A stretch of DNA of 52,579 nucleotides from Clostridiaceae bacterium. GTDB taxonomy: Bacteria; Bacillota; Clostridia; Peptostreptococcales; Peptostreptococcaceae. The stretch lies in contig CABIVQ010000018.1 in NCBI GenBank assembly GCA_902362365.1, positions 1 through 52,579 on the forward strand, given 5' to 3'. A program made the translations under genes and the position numbers. Under the pieces are notes generated by a model. It saw only the letters and a list, made by a program, of their open reading frames with translations, did no database searches and was not told the DNA's origin. Positions 1 through 8,684 of the stretch are shown here, piece after piece (the first letter of the stretch is position 1; each line of letters opens with the position of its first letter).

Positions 1-66
1 TGTCTTGGATATAAGACACCTGCAGAGGTATTTGATGCAACATGAATATAAAGTGTTGCACTTATA
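1..66 (+). mobile_element. 3' end of an IS30-type transposase (partial)
   Basis: The first 45 bases read in frame as CLGYKTPAEVFDAT followed by a stop. This resembles the C-terminal end of IS30-family transposases, which usually close with a 'L.YKTP.EVF' motif just before the element end. The rest of the element would lie left of the window. The following bases (GTTGCACTTATATTGAC) may include the terminal inverted repeat, but the other end is not visible. Identification rests on a short motif, so the family call is moderate and the exact right boundary is a guess. Confidence 0.5.
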
Positions 67-175
67 TTGACAATCTATCATAAACAAAAGCAAAACACCT
101 TACGATTCTAAGGCTGACTTAGTTATTAATGAATCAATTGGTAAGGTTTTAGATGAAGTAATAAAGTTTCTATAA
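67..175 (+). pseudogene. C-terminal stump of an interrupted gene
   Basis: Directly after the presumed IS end, a frame opens with no start codon and encodes about 35 residues (…KTPYDSKADLVINESIGKVLDEVIKFL) before TAA. The composition looks coding and the stop is followed 12 bases later by a strong terminator, as expected for the true 3' end of a gene. I do not recognise the family. The best reading is that an insertion cut off the upstream part of the gene. It could also be a chance frame. Confidence 0.35.
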
Positions 176-187
176 AATTTCAATTTA

Positions 188-232
188 AAAGGAGCTTTCT
201 TAAAAATAATTGATTTTTAAGAAAGCTCCTTT
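188..232 (+). terminator. Intrinsic terminator after the gene stump
   Basis: Perfect 20-bp arms beginning AAAGGAGCTTTC around a 5-base loop, with T-rich sequence after the stem. It lies 12 bases after the stump's stop codon and between converging genes, so it can also serve the minus-strand small ORF that follows. Confidence 0.85.
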
Positions 233-290
233 ATATTATTTGTATGTAGCTTTAATTTAAATTTCTTTACAGCTTAAAAATTTTGTATAT

Positions 291-428
291 CTACTTTTTT
301 ATATTTTCATATTCTTCTCTATATACCTTAACAGCTTCTGTCCAAGCTTCTTCTTCGCTTATACCTTTTTCTCTAGCTATGCTTTGAACTACTTCGCTTA
401 ATTTTATAGCTGATTCTATTATACTCAT
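291..428 (-). CDS. 45-aa acidic/helical protein, unknown function
   Basis: The ATG is preceded by a good SD (AAAGGTG, 8 bases upstream) and the frame runs 45 codons to TAG. The product starts MSIIESAIKLSEVVQSIA and contains GISEEEAWTEAV. It looks like two amphipathic helices with a helix-capping 'GISEEEA' turn, of the kind seen in small DNA- or protein-binding domains. There is no signal peptide or membrane segment. I do not recognise a family. Support comes from the SD, the codon usage and the non-random protein pattern. It is probably monocistronic and ends towards the strong terminator at 188-232. Confidence 0.55.
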   Translation of the reverse strand: MSIIESAIKLSEVVQSIAREKGISEEEAWTEAVKVYREEYENIKK

Positions 429-810
429 AAAAACCTACACCTTTCTACTGATGTATTCACATTTAAATACTGCAAAACTATACTCTCTTTTTATATTACT
501 ATTCCCAATAACTCCTAAGGATAATAATATTCCCTACGGTTTCTTTATTTTTATTTATTTTATGACAAAATTAATATCTATATACATACATTTTATTTAT
601 TTTGAGATAATTATTATAAATTAAATATATTTACTTATCATGATAGGTATAGGGCCTATACATATAAAAAAGTAGAAAAGTATACTGGTACCCAATTACT
701 ATTATCTAAATTCATAGTATAAAATATATTATAACTGATTATCCAAATATATAATTAATATTAAGTAAGGGGTAGTCACGAAACGTAACTATCCCACCTT
801 TATTTATATT
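429..810. other. AT-rich intergenic region with a short palindrome
   Basis: No gene is visible on either strand. It should hold the promoter of the small minus-strand gene at its left end. A 7+1+7 inverted repeat, GTATAGG-g-CCTATAC, lies at 647-661 and could be a protein-binding site. An imperfect stem at 770-797 (GGGTAGT…ACTATCCC) just beyond the aminotransferase stop may act as its terminator. Confidence 0.4.
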
Positions 811-2133
811 CTAAAACTTTACTCTTCCAGTAGGTTTTCTTAATCTACAAAGAGAACTTCTTCTACTTGCCATATATTCTAAATAATTTAAGAAAATATC
901 AGCTTCTTCCATTGTATTATAAAGACCAATGCTTGCTCTTATCATTCCATAATAATATTCCCCTGAAACTATATCTCTATAAGCATCGCAATCACTTACG
1001 CCTAATAATCTATATACATAAGGATGTGCACAGAACTTACCACATCTCAAAGAGATTCCTTTTTCAGTAGCCATTTTTATGGATACCTCTTCGTAATTTC
1101 TATCTTTTATGTTAAAAGATATTACTCCTAATCTATCATCTGTATAATTTGTATCTCCGTACAAAATTAAGTTATTTATATTCTTCATGTTATTTATCAA
1201 ATAATTTTTAAGATTTACTTCATGATCTTGTATATTTTCAAAACCAATATTCTGTAGGTCATTTAAAGCTTGCGCCATTGCTATTACCCCAAAGAAGTTC
1301 TGAGTTCCAGCCTCATATCTCTCCGGTATCCCCGACCAAATCACATTATCATCAAATACACCTGCTACACACCCACCTCCAGCTAGGAAAGGATCATACT
1401 CATTTAAATACTCTTTCTTTCCAATCACTGCACCACTTCCAAAAGGAGCATAAGCCTTATGAGCTGAAAAAGTAAGAAAATCTATCTCTTCTTCCTTACA
1501 ACTTCCATTCATATCAACCTTAGTGTGAGCTATTAATTGAGCTCCATCTACAATTATTAAAGCATTGTATTTATGCGCAAGTCTAGCTATATCGTGTATT
1601 GGAGTAACATATCCAGTTACGTTTGATGCACCCGTTACGGTCACAATTTTAATTTTGCCATTTGCTTTTATTAGCTCTTTTTCTATATCATCTATATTTA
1701 TTCTACCTAACTCATCTACATCAACATAAACCATTCTTCCTACATTTCTAAACGGTAAATCATTAGCGTGATGCTCCATTCTAGTTGTAAGAATCATATC
1801 ATTTTTATCTTTTATCAATACTTTCGCTAATAAATTTAAACCTTCTGTATCTGATTTTGTGTATATTACAGTATGACTATTCACACTTCCAAGTCCAAAG
1901 AAATTAAGTATAATCGCTCTAGCTTGACCAAACATCATAGTGCAATATTCACCTTTAAATCCTACTCCTCTAGCAATAGGACCATAATTTTTTATATTAT
2001 CTGAAATTATTTTTGTTACACTTTTTAAAGGTGGTGTTGTAGCTCCATTATCAAAGTTAATTGGAGTTATGTAAGTACCGTCTGATAACTTAATTTGATC
2101 ATCTATCCCATCATATAAATACCTATAGTTCAT
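811..2133 (-). CDS. Class V aminotransferase (cysteine desulfurase/selenocysteine lyase-like)
   Basis: PLP-dependent fold-type I enzyme of the SufS/CsdA-like class V group. Visible motifs in order: INFDNGATT near residue 30, the PLP-stacking His in MEHHAN, ASNVTG, the PLP-binding Asp in VDGAQ, the Schiff-base lysine in SAHKAY, and RCGKFCAHP near the C-terminus, where the second Cys matches the sulfur-accepting Cys of SufS ('R.G..CA.P'). About 440 aa, normal for the family. The start at 2133 is chosen because AGGAGGGG sits 5-6 bases before this ATG; the upstream in-frame ATG overlaps that SD. It is not linked to a scaffold gene, unlike iscS at the other end of the window, so the substrate may be cysteine, selenocysteine or another amine. 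Confidence 0.85.
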   Translation of the reverse strand: MNYRYLYDGIDDQIKLSDGTYITPINFDNGATTPPLKSVTKIISDNIKNYGPIARGVGFKGEYCTMMFGQARAIILNFFGLGSVNSHTVIYTKSDTEGLNLLAKVLIKDKNDMILTTRMEHHANDLPFRNVGRMVYVDVDELGRINIDDIEKELIKANGKIKIVTVTGASNVTGYVTPIHDIARLAHKYNALIIVDGAQLIAHTKVDMNGSCKEEEIDFLTFSAHKAYAPFGSGAVIGKKEYLNEYDPFLAGGGCVAGVFDDNVIWSGIPERYEAGTQNFFGVIAMAQALNDLQNIGFENIQDHEVNLKNYLINNMKNINNLILYGDTNYTDDRLGVISFNIKDRNYEEVSIKMATEKGISLRCGKFCAHPYVYRLLGVSDCDAYRDIVSGEYYYGMIRASIGLYNTMEEADIFLNYLEYMASRRSSLCRLRKPTGRVKF

Positions 2134-2199
2134 AGAATCCCCTCCTATCATCTATAATGTATTTATATTCCTAAAATCTGAAATCATTCTAATTTATAT

Positions 2200-2790
2200 T
2201 TATTCTATAAGCTTAAAATACTTTAAATCTACTATCTCATCTTCATTATAATAAGGTTCTGTATTATTAAAGTATTGATTTCTTAACATTCTTACTACAA
2301 AAGTCCCTTTACTAGATGAATAGACTATACACTCTTGTCCATAACTCTTATTTACTAAAACTCTTTCTTCAACTGCATCTGAAGGTAATACTTGGCTTAT
2401 TAAATACATCGCTGTTTCCTTTTGTATAGTTATATCATTTAAATAACTATCATAAGAATATGGATATAAAATTTGTCCATATTTTTTATCACCTACTATT
2501 TGTCTTGCAACCATACCTTCATAATGTTCAAAAGTATTAAAAGTAGACTCTACATAGTACTCATTAGGTTCAATAATTTTATACTCTAGTATATCTTTAT
2601 TTGTATTTTGATATAAGTCTAAAATTTCTTGCCCACTAAGAACTACATCTGGGTCATTTATATATTCTCCATAGCTATCATTTTTATTATAATTTTCATA
2701 GTAATCATTTTCACTATTAAAAGTTTCTTCATTTCCATAATTGGGATCTTCGTATTTACCTGCATCTAATACTCCGGATTTTATTACCAT
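2200..2790 (-). CDS. Distal part of a frame-split membrane protein (extracytoplasmic domain)
   Basis: As annotated from its first ATG this encodes 196 aa with no membrane segment: an Asp/Glu/Asn/Tyr-rich linker followed by a compact domain. The same frame is open further upstream to about 2845 and there encodes a hydrophobic helix (YFSLFIFLTIVTG), and the local ATG has no convincing SD. It is therefore best read as the C-terminal half of the protein beginning at 3764, joined by a -1 shift at 2841-2847, giving about 521 aa with the tail outside the membrane. Function unknown. Confidence 0.6.
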   Translation of the reverse strand: MVIKSGVLDAGKYEDPNYGNEETFNSENDYYENYNKNDSYGEYINDPDVVLSGQEILDLYQNTNKDILEYKIIEPNEYYVESTFNTFEHYEGMVARQIVGDKKYGQILYPYSYDSYLNDITIQKETAMYLISQVLPSDAVEERVLVNKSYGQECIVYSSSKGTFVVRMLRNQYFNNTEPYYNEDEIVDLKYFKLIE

Positions 2791-2804
2791 ACCTGTTACA
2801 ATTG

Positions 2805-3764
2805 TTAAGAATATAAATAAAGAAAAATAAGTACTTCTAAGTTTTTTCTTGGCTTATTAACAATATTATTTATCAATAAGCATCTTTTACTAAATATTCC
2901 ATATACTACTTCTACTTTATCCATTTCGCAAATATTAAAAAGTTGATTTACGCTAAACTTCTTTTCAGTTTTATTTTCGTAATCTGTCACAACAATACTA
3001 TATGTATGATTTCCTTCTCTACTATTCTCAACAACTGATGTACATATTCCCGTAGTTTTTGTATAAAGGCTAAATAAACATTCTACTATTGAAGCTATAT
3101 TCATTATTAAAATATATCCCATAAAAAGTCTTATTGGTAATACATCTGGAACAATAAAAATTATCGCGATAATAATTGTCGGTATATATTCGAGTATGTG
3201 CATATATCTATGCTTTGAATTTACTTTTACATATCCATTAAACTTACGCTTTCTTCTCCATCTATGAGTATCCTCGTGGGTATCTTCGCTATTTATCTGT
3301 TTATACCATTGCATTTGCCTATTATACATATAAGACATAAAATATCCCTTTTTTGTATAATAAATTAGCACACTATCTATTGTTAAAAATATAGTTGTAT
3401 AAAAAATATCTTCATCCTTAGAAGCTATGATTATGTAAGTTCCTATAATAATAGTTAATACTACTAATACCTTATATACAATTAACTTTTGATTAATTTT
3501 ATTTTCTATATTATCATCTTCATATGTAATTATTTCATCAATATTTGATTTTGTAATGTAGAAAAACATAGCAAAAAATATAATAAAAAATAATGTACTC
3601 CCTTTACCTATTTCTGTTGTATAGTTCATTTTTTCAAATATTTGTGTTGCAAAATTATTACTTCCCAATAATCCTAGTTGTACTGATTTGTCTAAGATTA
3701 CTACAAGAAGTGTTACATATATAACATATAACATTCCTAGACCAGAACGAAATTTTTCTTTCAT
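2805..3764 (-). CDS. Proximal part of a frame-split polytopic membrane protein
   Basis: 319 aa in frame zero. Hydrophobic segments lie at about residues 9-30, 56-72, 97-114, 121-137 and 190-225, followed by a soluble stretch (about 240-305) resembling the small beta domain of DUF3592-like membrane proteins. The last 11 residues after KPRKN look unnatural. Switching to the -1 frame at the A AAA AAC heptamer (2847-2841) restores a transmembrane helix and the long tail encoded to 2200. Either the gene is mutated in its A6 run or it uses ribosomal frameshifting. I do not recognise a specific function. Confidence 0.6.
   Translation of the reverse strand: MKEKFRSGLGMLYVIYVTLLVVILDKSVQLGLLGSNNFATQIFEKMNYTTEIGKGSTLFFIIFFAMFFYITKSNIDEIITYEDDNIENKINQKLIVYKVLVVLTIIIGTYIIIASKDEDIFYTTIFLTIDSVLIYYTKKGYFMSYMYNRQMQWYKQINSEDTHEDTHRWRRKRKFNGYVKVNSKHRYMHILEYIPTIIIAIIFIVPDVLPIRLFMGYILIMNIASIVECLFSLYTKTTGICTSVVENSREGNHTYSIVVTDYENKTEKKFSVNQLFNICEMDKVEVVYGIFSKRCLLINNIVNKPRKNLEVLIFLYLYS
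2841..2847 (-). other. A AAA AAC slippery heptamer at the frame switch
   Basis: On the minus strand the heptamer is in the exact X XXY YYZ phase of the upstream gene (third base of AGA, then AAA, AAC). A -1 slip moves translation into the frame that runs to 2200. The zero-frame stop is 11 codons later, at 2805-2807. No strong stem follows the heptamer; only a short AAGTACTT palindrome is visible. Confidence 0.5.
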
Positions 3765-3919
3765 GTTATCTTCTCCCTATTCTTTATTTTATCTTTTTTA
3801 TTAATTTATAGCAAATATATGGTAGAAATGATTTAGTTACTAATTGATTTCTAATTTTTATGCTTTTTAGTCTTTATTTTTGTCTTACGATTATTTAGTT
3901 CATATTTAATTCTAAACAT

Positions 3920-3953
3920 AAAAAATAGCAGTAAATCATTACCACTATTTTTT
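3920..3953. terminator. Hairpin with A/T flanks in the divergent region
   Basis: AAAAAATAG…CTATTTTTT, 15-base arms with two mismatches and a 4-base loop. It could terminate transcription on either strand. It sits between two divergent genes, so no annotated gene needs it. It may be a relic or end a short unannotated transcript. Confidence 0.4.
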
Positions 3954-4229
3954 ATAATTTCTCTGTGTAAATATCTTTTATTTCTAATACTAATTTTTAA
4001 ATAATTCTAATACCGTACAATTATATCCCCCGTAATTATCTATTACCACACTTTGTATCTCTAAATTAAATATATAATTTAGAAATTAATATAATATAAA
4101 ACCACTAACAAACCTTTTCCCAATACTTACTTTAACATATTCAGCAATAAATTCAATATTTTTTTGCAAAACATGTCATTAAATGTGCAAACTTGGACTT
4201 TTTTATATTTTTTATCTCATTATTACATC

Positions 4230-4283
4230 TTAACCATTACTTAACTTCATATTAACAACATACTTACGCTCTAGTGATAAGAT
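4230..4283 (+). promoter_or_regulatory. Pho-box-like direct repeats and promoter of the phosphatase gene
   Basis: Four hexamers occur at an exact 11-bp period: TTAACC (4230), TTAACT (4241), TTAACA (4252) and CTTACG (4263). Repeated TTAACA-type hexamers at 11-bp spacing are the known operator of Firmicute PhoP response regulators. A -10-like GATAAG/TAAGAT follows at 4275-4283, and no -35 is obvious, which fits an activator-dependent promoter. Since the gene downstream encodes a secreted phosphatase-like enzyme, control by phosphate starvation is a natural inference. Confidence 0.6.
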
Positions 4284-4391
4284 TTATTTCGTAAGTTACT
4301 TTTATCTGAGATTAGAATAAAGATAAAATCATACTTATATATTTTTTAGGGAATAATAAATTAAAACAATAACTGTCTAGGGGGATGAAAA

Positions 4392-6125
4392 ATGAAAGTA
4401 CCAAATAAAATTATTAGTAGTATTTTAGCCATAGGAATAATTACTTCAACATCTTTAGCCTATCAATCGACTAACGTAAGTAAAACTTCACAAGAATCTA
4501 TTGGAACTTCTGAAACAACAGAAATATCTAAAGAACAAAGTAAAACACCACAACAAGTAAATATTCATATGGGAGATGATGCATCTACCCAAGTAAATAT
4601 CTCTTATACAACTATAGCTGGTGAATTAGAAACTAAGGTTGAATTAAATAAGGTTGGATATAGCAAGAAGATAATAGTAAAAGGTGAAAATACTATAGGT
4701 AATGCTGATAAATATTTCCATAGTATTACTGTAAATAATCTAGAACCTAATACAAAGTATGAATATACAGTTGGTTCGGGATATAACACATATAGTGGTA
4801 GCTTCAAAACAGCTCCAGCAAAAGGAAGTAAGGATAGTTTTAAATTTGCATTCTTAGCTGATACTCAAGTTTCAAATGAAACTAATGCTAAGGCTGCAGG
4901 ATCAACGTTTGCTCAGTTAAGTAAAGATCTAGACTTCCTTTATCTTGCTGGAGATATAACTGATAAAGCTACTAACGAAACTCAATGGGAATTAATATTC
5001 AATAATGGAGGTGCCTTTCCTACTGCTGGACAAAATTTACTAGGAAATATATTAATAAGTGCTGTACAAGGAAACCATGATAACAACACTTTAACTAGAC
5101 ATATTAATGCACCAGCAAAATCTGGGAATATAGTTTATTCATATGATTATGGTCCAGCTACGTTTATAATGCTTAACTTAGAAGCAGCTAGATATGATGT
5201 TGATGCAAGAGCTGAACAAAAAGAATACTTAACTAACGCTGTTAAAGAAGCTAAAGAAAGAGGTCAATGGACTTTTATAGGATTTCATAAATCTTTATAT
5301 ACAGGAGCATCTCATATAACGGATTCAGATGTTATTGAAGCTAGACAATACTGGGCTCCAACTTTTTCAGCACTAGATGTTGATGTCGTAATGCAAGGTC
5401 ATGACCATGTGTATTCAAGGGGATTTGTAACTTCTGATGGATATAATGCTAACCCTACATCTAATGCAGATGGTTCTATTATAAATCCAAAAAATGCTCC
5501 ACTATACATGGTAGGGGGACACGCTGGTTGTTTAAAGTGGTACTCTAAAAAGAACTACTTAGTTGGAACTGGTGATCCACTTGCTCCAGGATACTCTTTC
5601 TTAGATGTAAACTCTACCGATACAGGAAGTGATGTAAAAAAAGAACAAGTAATAGTTGAATTTGAAGTTTCTGAAAATGATTTAAGTGTAAATACTTATA
5701 TGATGAAATACGATACTGAAACTGATTCTATTACAACAGATAAATATTTATATGACTCTTTCTCTGTAACAAAAAGCGTAGCAGAAGTTGAAAATGACTA
5801 CCAAGCTAGCTTAGGTGATGTAAGTAATATAGAAGGTAAAAAAGGTACTGAGTTTAAGGTTCCTATGTATTTAAATAACTTACCTAGCGATACTGAAATA
5901 AGAAGTTCTGAGATTGTATTTAATATCCCTAATGATTTAGATGTTAAGGATGTTAAGTTAAATAATAAAGTAATAAAAGCTGATAACTGGGATTGGAATG
6001 TAAAAGATGGTAAGTTAAGAGTTGCTCTTGTAAACTTAGATGGCTCTCCAATATTCACTAATAATGTATCTTCAGATAAAAATATAGTTAACTTAACTCT
6101 AACTTTAAAAGAAGATAAGAATTAA
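4392..6125 (+). CDS. Secreted purple-acid-phosphatase-like metallophosphoesterase with truncated cohesin-like domain
   Basis: 577 aa before a TAA. An N-terminal signal peptide (about residues 1-23, ending SLA) is followed by a fibronectin-III-like domain (about 55-140) typical of purple acid phosphatases. The calcineurin-like core comes next: DTQ, GDITD, GNHDN, a single His in GFHKS, and GHDHVYSRG, i.e. the full metal-ligand set. From about residue 470 a cohesin-like beta domain begins (EFKVPMYLNNLP…) but is cut mid-domain. The same frame continues after the stop as recognisable protein, so this is the 5' part of a gene that once ran to about 6711. The catalytic domain is intact and probably still secreted. 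Expected role: phosphate-ester hydrolysis outside the cell. Confidence 0.8.
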   Translation: MKVPNKIISSILAIGIITSTSLAYQSTNVSKTSQESIGTSETTEISKEQSKTPQQVNIHMGDDASTQVNISYTTIAGELETKVELNKVGYSKKIIVKGENTIGNADKYFHSITVNNLEPNTKYEYTVGSGYNTYSGSFKTAPAKGSKDSFKFAFLADTQVSNETNAKAAGSTFAQLSKDLDFLYLAGDITDKATNETQWELIFNNGGAFPTAGQNLLGNILISAVQGNHDNNTLTRHINAPAKSGNIVYSYDYGPATFIMLNLEAARYDVDARAEQKEYLTNAVKEAKERGQWTFIGFHKSLYTGASHITDSDVIEARQYWAPTFSALDVDVVMQGHDHVYSRGFVTSDGYNANPTSNADGSIINPKNAPLYMVGGHAGCLKWYSKKNYLVGTGDPLAPGYSFLDVNSTDTGSDVKKEQVIVEFEVSENDLSVNTYMMKYDTETDSITTDKYLYDSFSVTKSVAEVENDYQASLGDVSNIEGKKGTEFKVPMYLNNLPSDTEIRSSEIVFNIPNDLDVKDVKLNNKVIKADNWDWNVKDGKLRVALVNLDGSPIFTNNVSSDKNIVNLTLTLKEDKN

Positions 6126-6711
6126 GGAGATAAAACTAAGATATCTATGTCTCAGTTCACATTTAGAGGAAATGAAGATATTAATGTTGATTATGATACT
6201 TCTAAGGCTGTATGTAATATTAGCTTTGTTCAAAAACAAGTTGGAAAGGCTTTCGAATGAGAGCTTTATGAATCTGAAGGAACTGAGGTAATACCTAAAA
6301 ATATGAAAGCTGTCGCTGTGGAGTTCACTCAAGTTTCTGACACTACTAATTTTACATATAAAGATATTGAATTCTTCTATAGCCTGAGTATACTAAAAAT
6401 AATGGCAAGGTAACTTATGTTTCTATAGTTCCATCTAATACCTCTTTAAAAGATTTATCAAATATATTAAATTATACTCTAAATGATGCTAAATCTCAAA
6501 ACAAATTAATATTTGGTGCTTTAAATAATGATGGAATTTATGCTCAAGATTAATTATCAGCAGTATCTGCTTGGTTAAGAAAATCAGATTTAAATGAGAA
6601 GCAGATGTTAATCACTAACGCTAGTGCAGACGGCAAAATAAATACAAGAGATCAATAGATATAGTTGATAACTATGTTTCAAGTAAAGAATTTAAGATAC
6701 TGTCTAAATAA
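6126..6711 (+). pseudogene. Decayed 3' half of the phosphatase gene (cohesin-like end plus dockerin-like repeats)
   Basis: Reading through TAA at 6123 continues the domain (GDKTKISMSQFTFRGN), then meets TGA at 6258, a one-base loss near 6383, TAA at 6551 and a one-base loss near 6651, before a final TAA at 6709. Repaired in silico, the tail ends with two dockerin-type F-hand motifs, LNNDGIYAQD and SADGKINTRD, each followed by a hydrophobic helix. Three nonsense changes and two frameshifts show a region no longer under selection. It is followed by a perfect terminator, supporting 6711 as the original gene end. Confidence 0.75.
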
Positions 6712-6738
6712 TATAATTAAGATGATATCTATGTAATA

Positions 6739-6779
6739 AAAATAAGGCAATAAACTTACTAAGTTAATTGCCTTATTTT
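6739..6779 (+). terminator. Intrinsic terminator of the phosphatase gene
   Basis: Perfect 13-bp arms (AAAATAAGGCAAT and its complement) around a 15-base loop, ending in TTTT. It marks the 3' end of the ancestral phosphatase transcript. Confidence 0.85.
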
Positions 6780-6814
6780 AAATATTTTAGTATCAATATG
6801 AAAGGTATAAGCAT

Positions 6815-7966
6815 ATGCAAAAAAATAATAACAAAATAAGTTATCAAAAAAATAATATTATGTGGACTATTTTCATAATATCTTTTTTCATATTATTATA
6901 TTTTCTTAATAGTTCATTAGAATTTAATAAACCAGAAGACGCACCTATCGGTGTTGTATATGAAAAAGCAGTGGTTACAAAAATCACTTCTGATACTTTA
7001 GCTCCCGACCCTGATTATCCTTATATTAATATAGGAAAGCAGTACTTAGATGTCAAAATTACTAGTGGCGAAAATAAAGGTAAAATAGTTTCTGTTATTA
7101 ATTTTGTTGGTAGAACTGATAACAAGCCAGTTAAAGTAGGAACAAGACTAGTAGTATCAAGCTATGATGATTTTATAAGCACAATAATAGTTAACTATAA
7201 TCGTGAAATATCAATTTACATACTTCTATTTATATTTATATTTGTCGTTCTATTTTTAGGAAAATCAAAGGGAGCAAAATCTTTATTTTCGCTAGTATTT
7301 ACAATGATTTGTATTTTCTTTATATTTATACCATTAATTATCAAAGGTATGAATCCTATCGTTTCGTCAATTATAATTGTTATTTTATCAACTATGGTAA
7401 CAATGATTTCATTAAATGGAGTTACTAAAAAAACTTTTGTAGCAAGTTTAAGCTGTATTTTATGTACTATAGTTGCAGGACTCATTGCCTATATATTCGG
7501 TAAGTTTAATAATATTTCCACTTTTAACACAGCAGAGCTTCAAGACTTATTGTTTGTATCTACTAAAACATCTTTAAAGGTTAAAGACTTACTTTTTGCA
7601 GGAATTTTAATATCTTCACTAGGTGCAATAATGGATACTACAATGTCTATCACATCTTCTATTTTTGAAATGAAAGATATAAATAATAACTTGAGTAAGT
7701 CACAACTGTTTATATCAGGAATGAATATAGGTAAAGATATTATGGGTACAATGACAAATACTTTAATATTAGCCTTCACTGGTAGTAGTATAAATATATT
7801 AATAATTTACTTCATGTATAATATGCCTTATATTCAGTTGATAAATATAGATTTAATTGTACTTGAAATAGTTCAAGGTTTATCTGGTGGAATAGCTGTA
7901 ATATTGTCTATACCTATAACAGCATTTGCTGCCTCTGAATTAATTGGATATAAAAAAACTGTTTAG
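6815..7966 (+). CDS. YibE/F family multi-pass membrane protein
   Basis: 383 aa. One N-terminal membrane helix (about 15-33) is followed by an extracytoplasmic beta-rich region (about 40-125), then seven or so membrane helices from residue 130. The hallmark segment SSLGAIMDTTMSITSS matches the conserved core of the YibE/F family (PF07907), whose biochemical function is not established. The SD is GAAAGGT. It lies between the phosphatase gene and the cohesin-like gene, 41 bases upstream of the latter on the same strand, so the two are probably co-transcribed. A transport or surface-complex role is a guess from context. Confidence 0.85.
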   Translation: MQKNNNKISYQKNNIMWTIFIISFFILLYFLNSSLEFNKPEDAPIGVVYEKAVVTKITSDTLAPDPDYPYINIGKQYLDVKITSGENKGKIVSVINFVGRTDNKPVKVGTRLVVSSYDDFISTIIVNYNREISIYILLFIFIFVVLFLGKSKGAKSLFSLVFTMICIFFIFIPLIIKGMNPIVSSIIIVILSTMVTMISLNGVTKKTFVASLSCILCTIVAGLIAYIFGKFNNISTFNTAELQDLLFVSTKTSLKVKDLLFAGILISSLGAIMDTTMSITSSIFEMKDINNNLSKSQLFISGMNIGKDIMGTMTNTLILAFTGSSINILIIYFMYNMPYIQLINIDLIVLEIVQGLSGGIAVILSIPITAFAASELIGYKKTV

Positions 7967-8007
7967 ATATATAGATAATTTTAAATATTTTATGGGGGGA
8001 TTACATA

Positions 8008-8673
8008 ATGATAAATAAATTTAAAAGAATATTTGATAAAAGCTTAGAATTTATAATAAACAAGAAAAAATTAATTACTTCTACTCTACTAATACTATTA
8101 GTTCTAATTAGTAGCATAATAATCATAACCAATAATTCAGCTCCTGTTTTATCACTAAAATCACCTACTAACGAAATTACATATGACTATAAAGATGAAA
8201 TTGTTATTCCAGTGACATTAAATAAGCTACCTGATAATTACTATCCTGCTGCAAATGTGGCAGTATCTTTTAATAAAAATAAGCTTGAATTTGTTGGTAT
8301 AAAAATAGGAACAATGGAAGCTTATGATGACTATGATAAAAGCAAGAATGAAGAACCAAACTTTAAAATTCCTCAGTGGGTTTATAATACAGATGTTGCA
8401 AATCAAGAAGGTGTAATAAAAGCAATGTACTTAGATACAACTGCTAGTAAAAATGCTTATTGTTTAGATGGATTTAAGAAGAAAGAAAAAGATACTCCAT
8501 TTCAATTGGTTTTTAAGTTAAAAGATTCGGTAATTTCTAATGATAAACTTGCATTAAATATCGAAGAAGCTACATTTGCTACTATATCAGGCAATGTTGA
8601 CAAGAGTACTATATCTACTAAAGATAACTATGGAAAGCTAAAGATTAAAAATACTGAAATAAAAATTAAATAA
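8008..8673 (+). CDS. Membrane-anchored cohesin-like domain protein
   Basis: 221 aa. A short basic cytoplasmic N-terminus, one hydrophobic helix (about 22-41), then a single extracytoplasmic domain (about 47-215) with the pattern of cohesin folds: IVIPVTLNKLP, an aliphatic/charged 'NVAVSFNKNKLEFVGI' strand pair, and FQLVFKLKD late in the domain. A strong SD (GGGGGG) precedes ATG. No sortase or S-layer motif is present; the N-terminal helix would hold it in the membrane. Cohesins bind dockerins, and a dockerin-like tail is encoded upstream in the decayed phosphatase gene, suggesting receptor and ligand. Assignment is by pattern, not alignment. Confidence 0.65.
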   Translation: MINKFKRIFDKSLEFIINKKKLITSTLLILLVLISSIIIITNNSAPVLSLKSPTNEITYDYKDEIVIPVTLNKLPDNYYPAANVAVSFNKNKLEFVGIKIGTMEAYDDYDKSKNEEPNFKIPQWVYNTDVANQEGVIKAMYLDTTASKNAYCLDGFKKKEKDTPFQLVFKLKDSVISNDKLALNIEEATFATISGNVDKSTISTKDNYGKLKIKNTEIKIK

Positions 8674-8684
8674 TATATATAACA

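Larger units (their letters stand above)
3765..4391. other. 627-bp divergent intergenic region
   Basis: No coding frame of note. It contains the hairpin at 3920-3953, the Pho-box-like repeats and promoter at 4230-4283, and the SD (GGGGATG) of the phosphatase gene at its right end. The middle (3960-4200) is featureless AT-rich sequence. Confidence 0.5.

Noticed and set aside
2788..2800. Independent start for the downstream half of the split membrane protein
   Set aside because: No convincing SD before the ATG at 2790, and the frame is open and protein-like further upstream, including a membrane helix.
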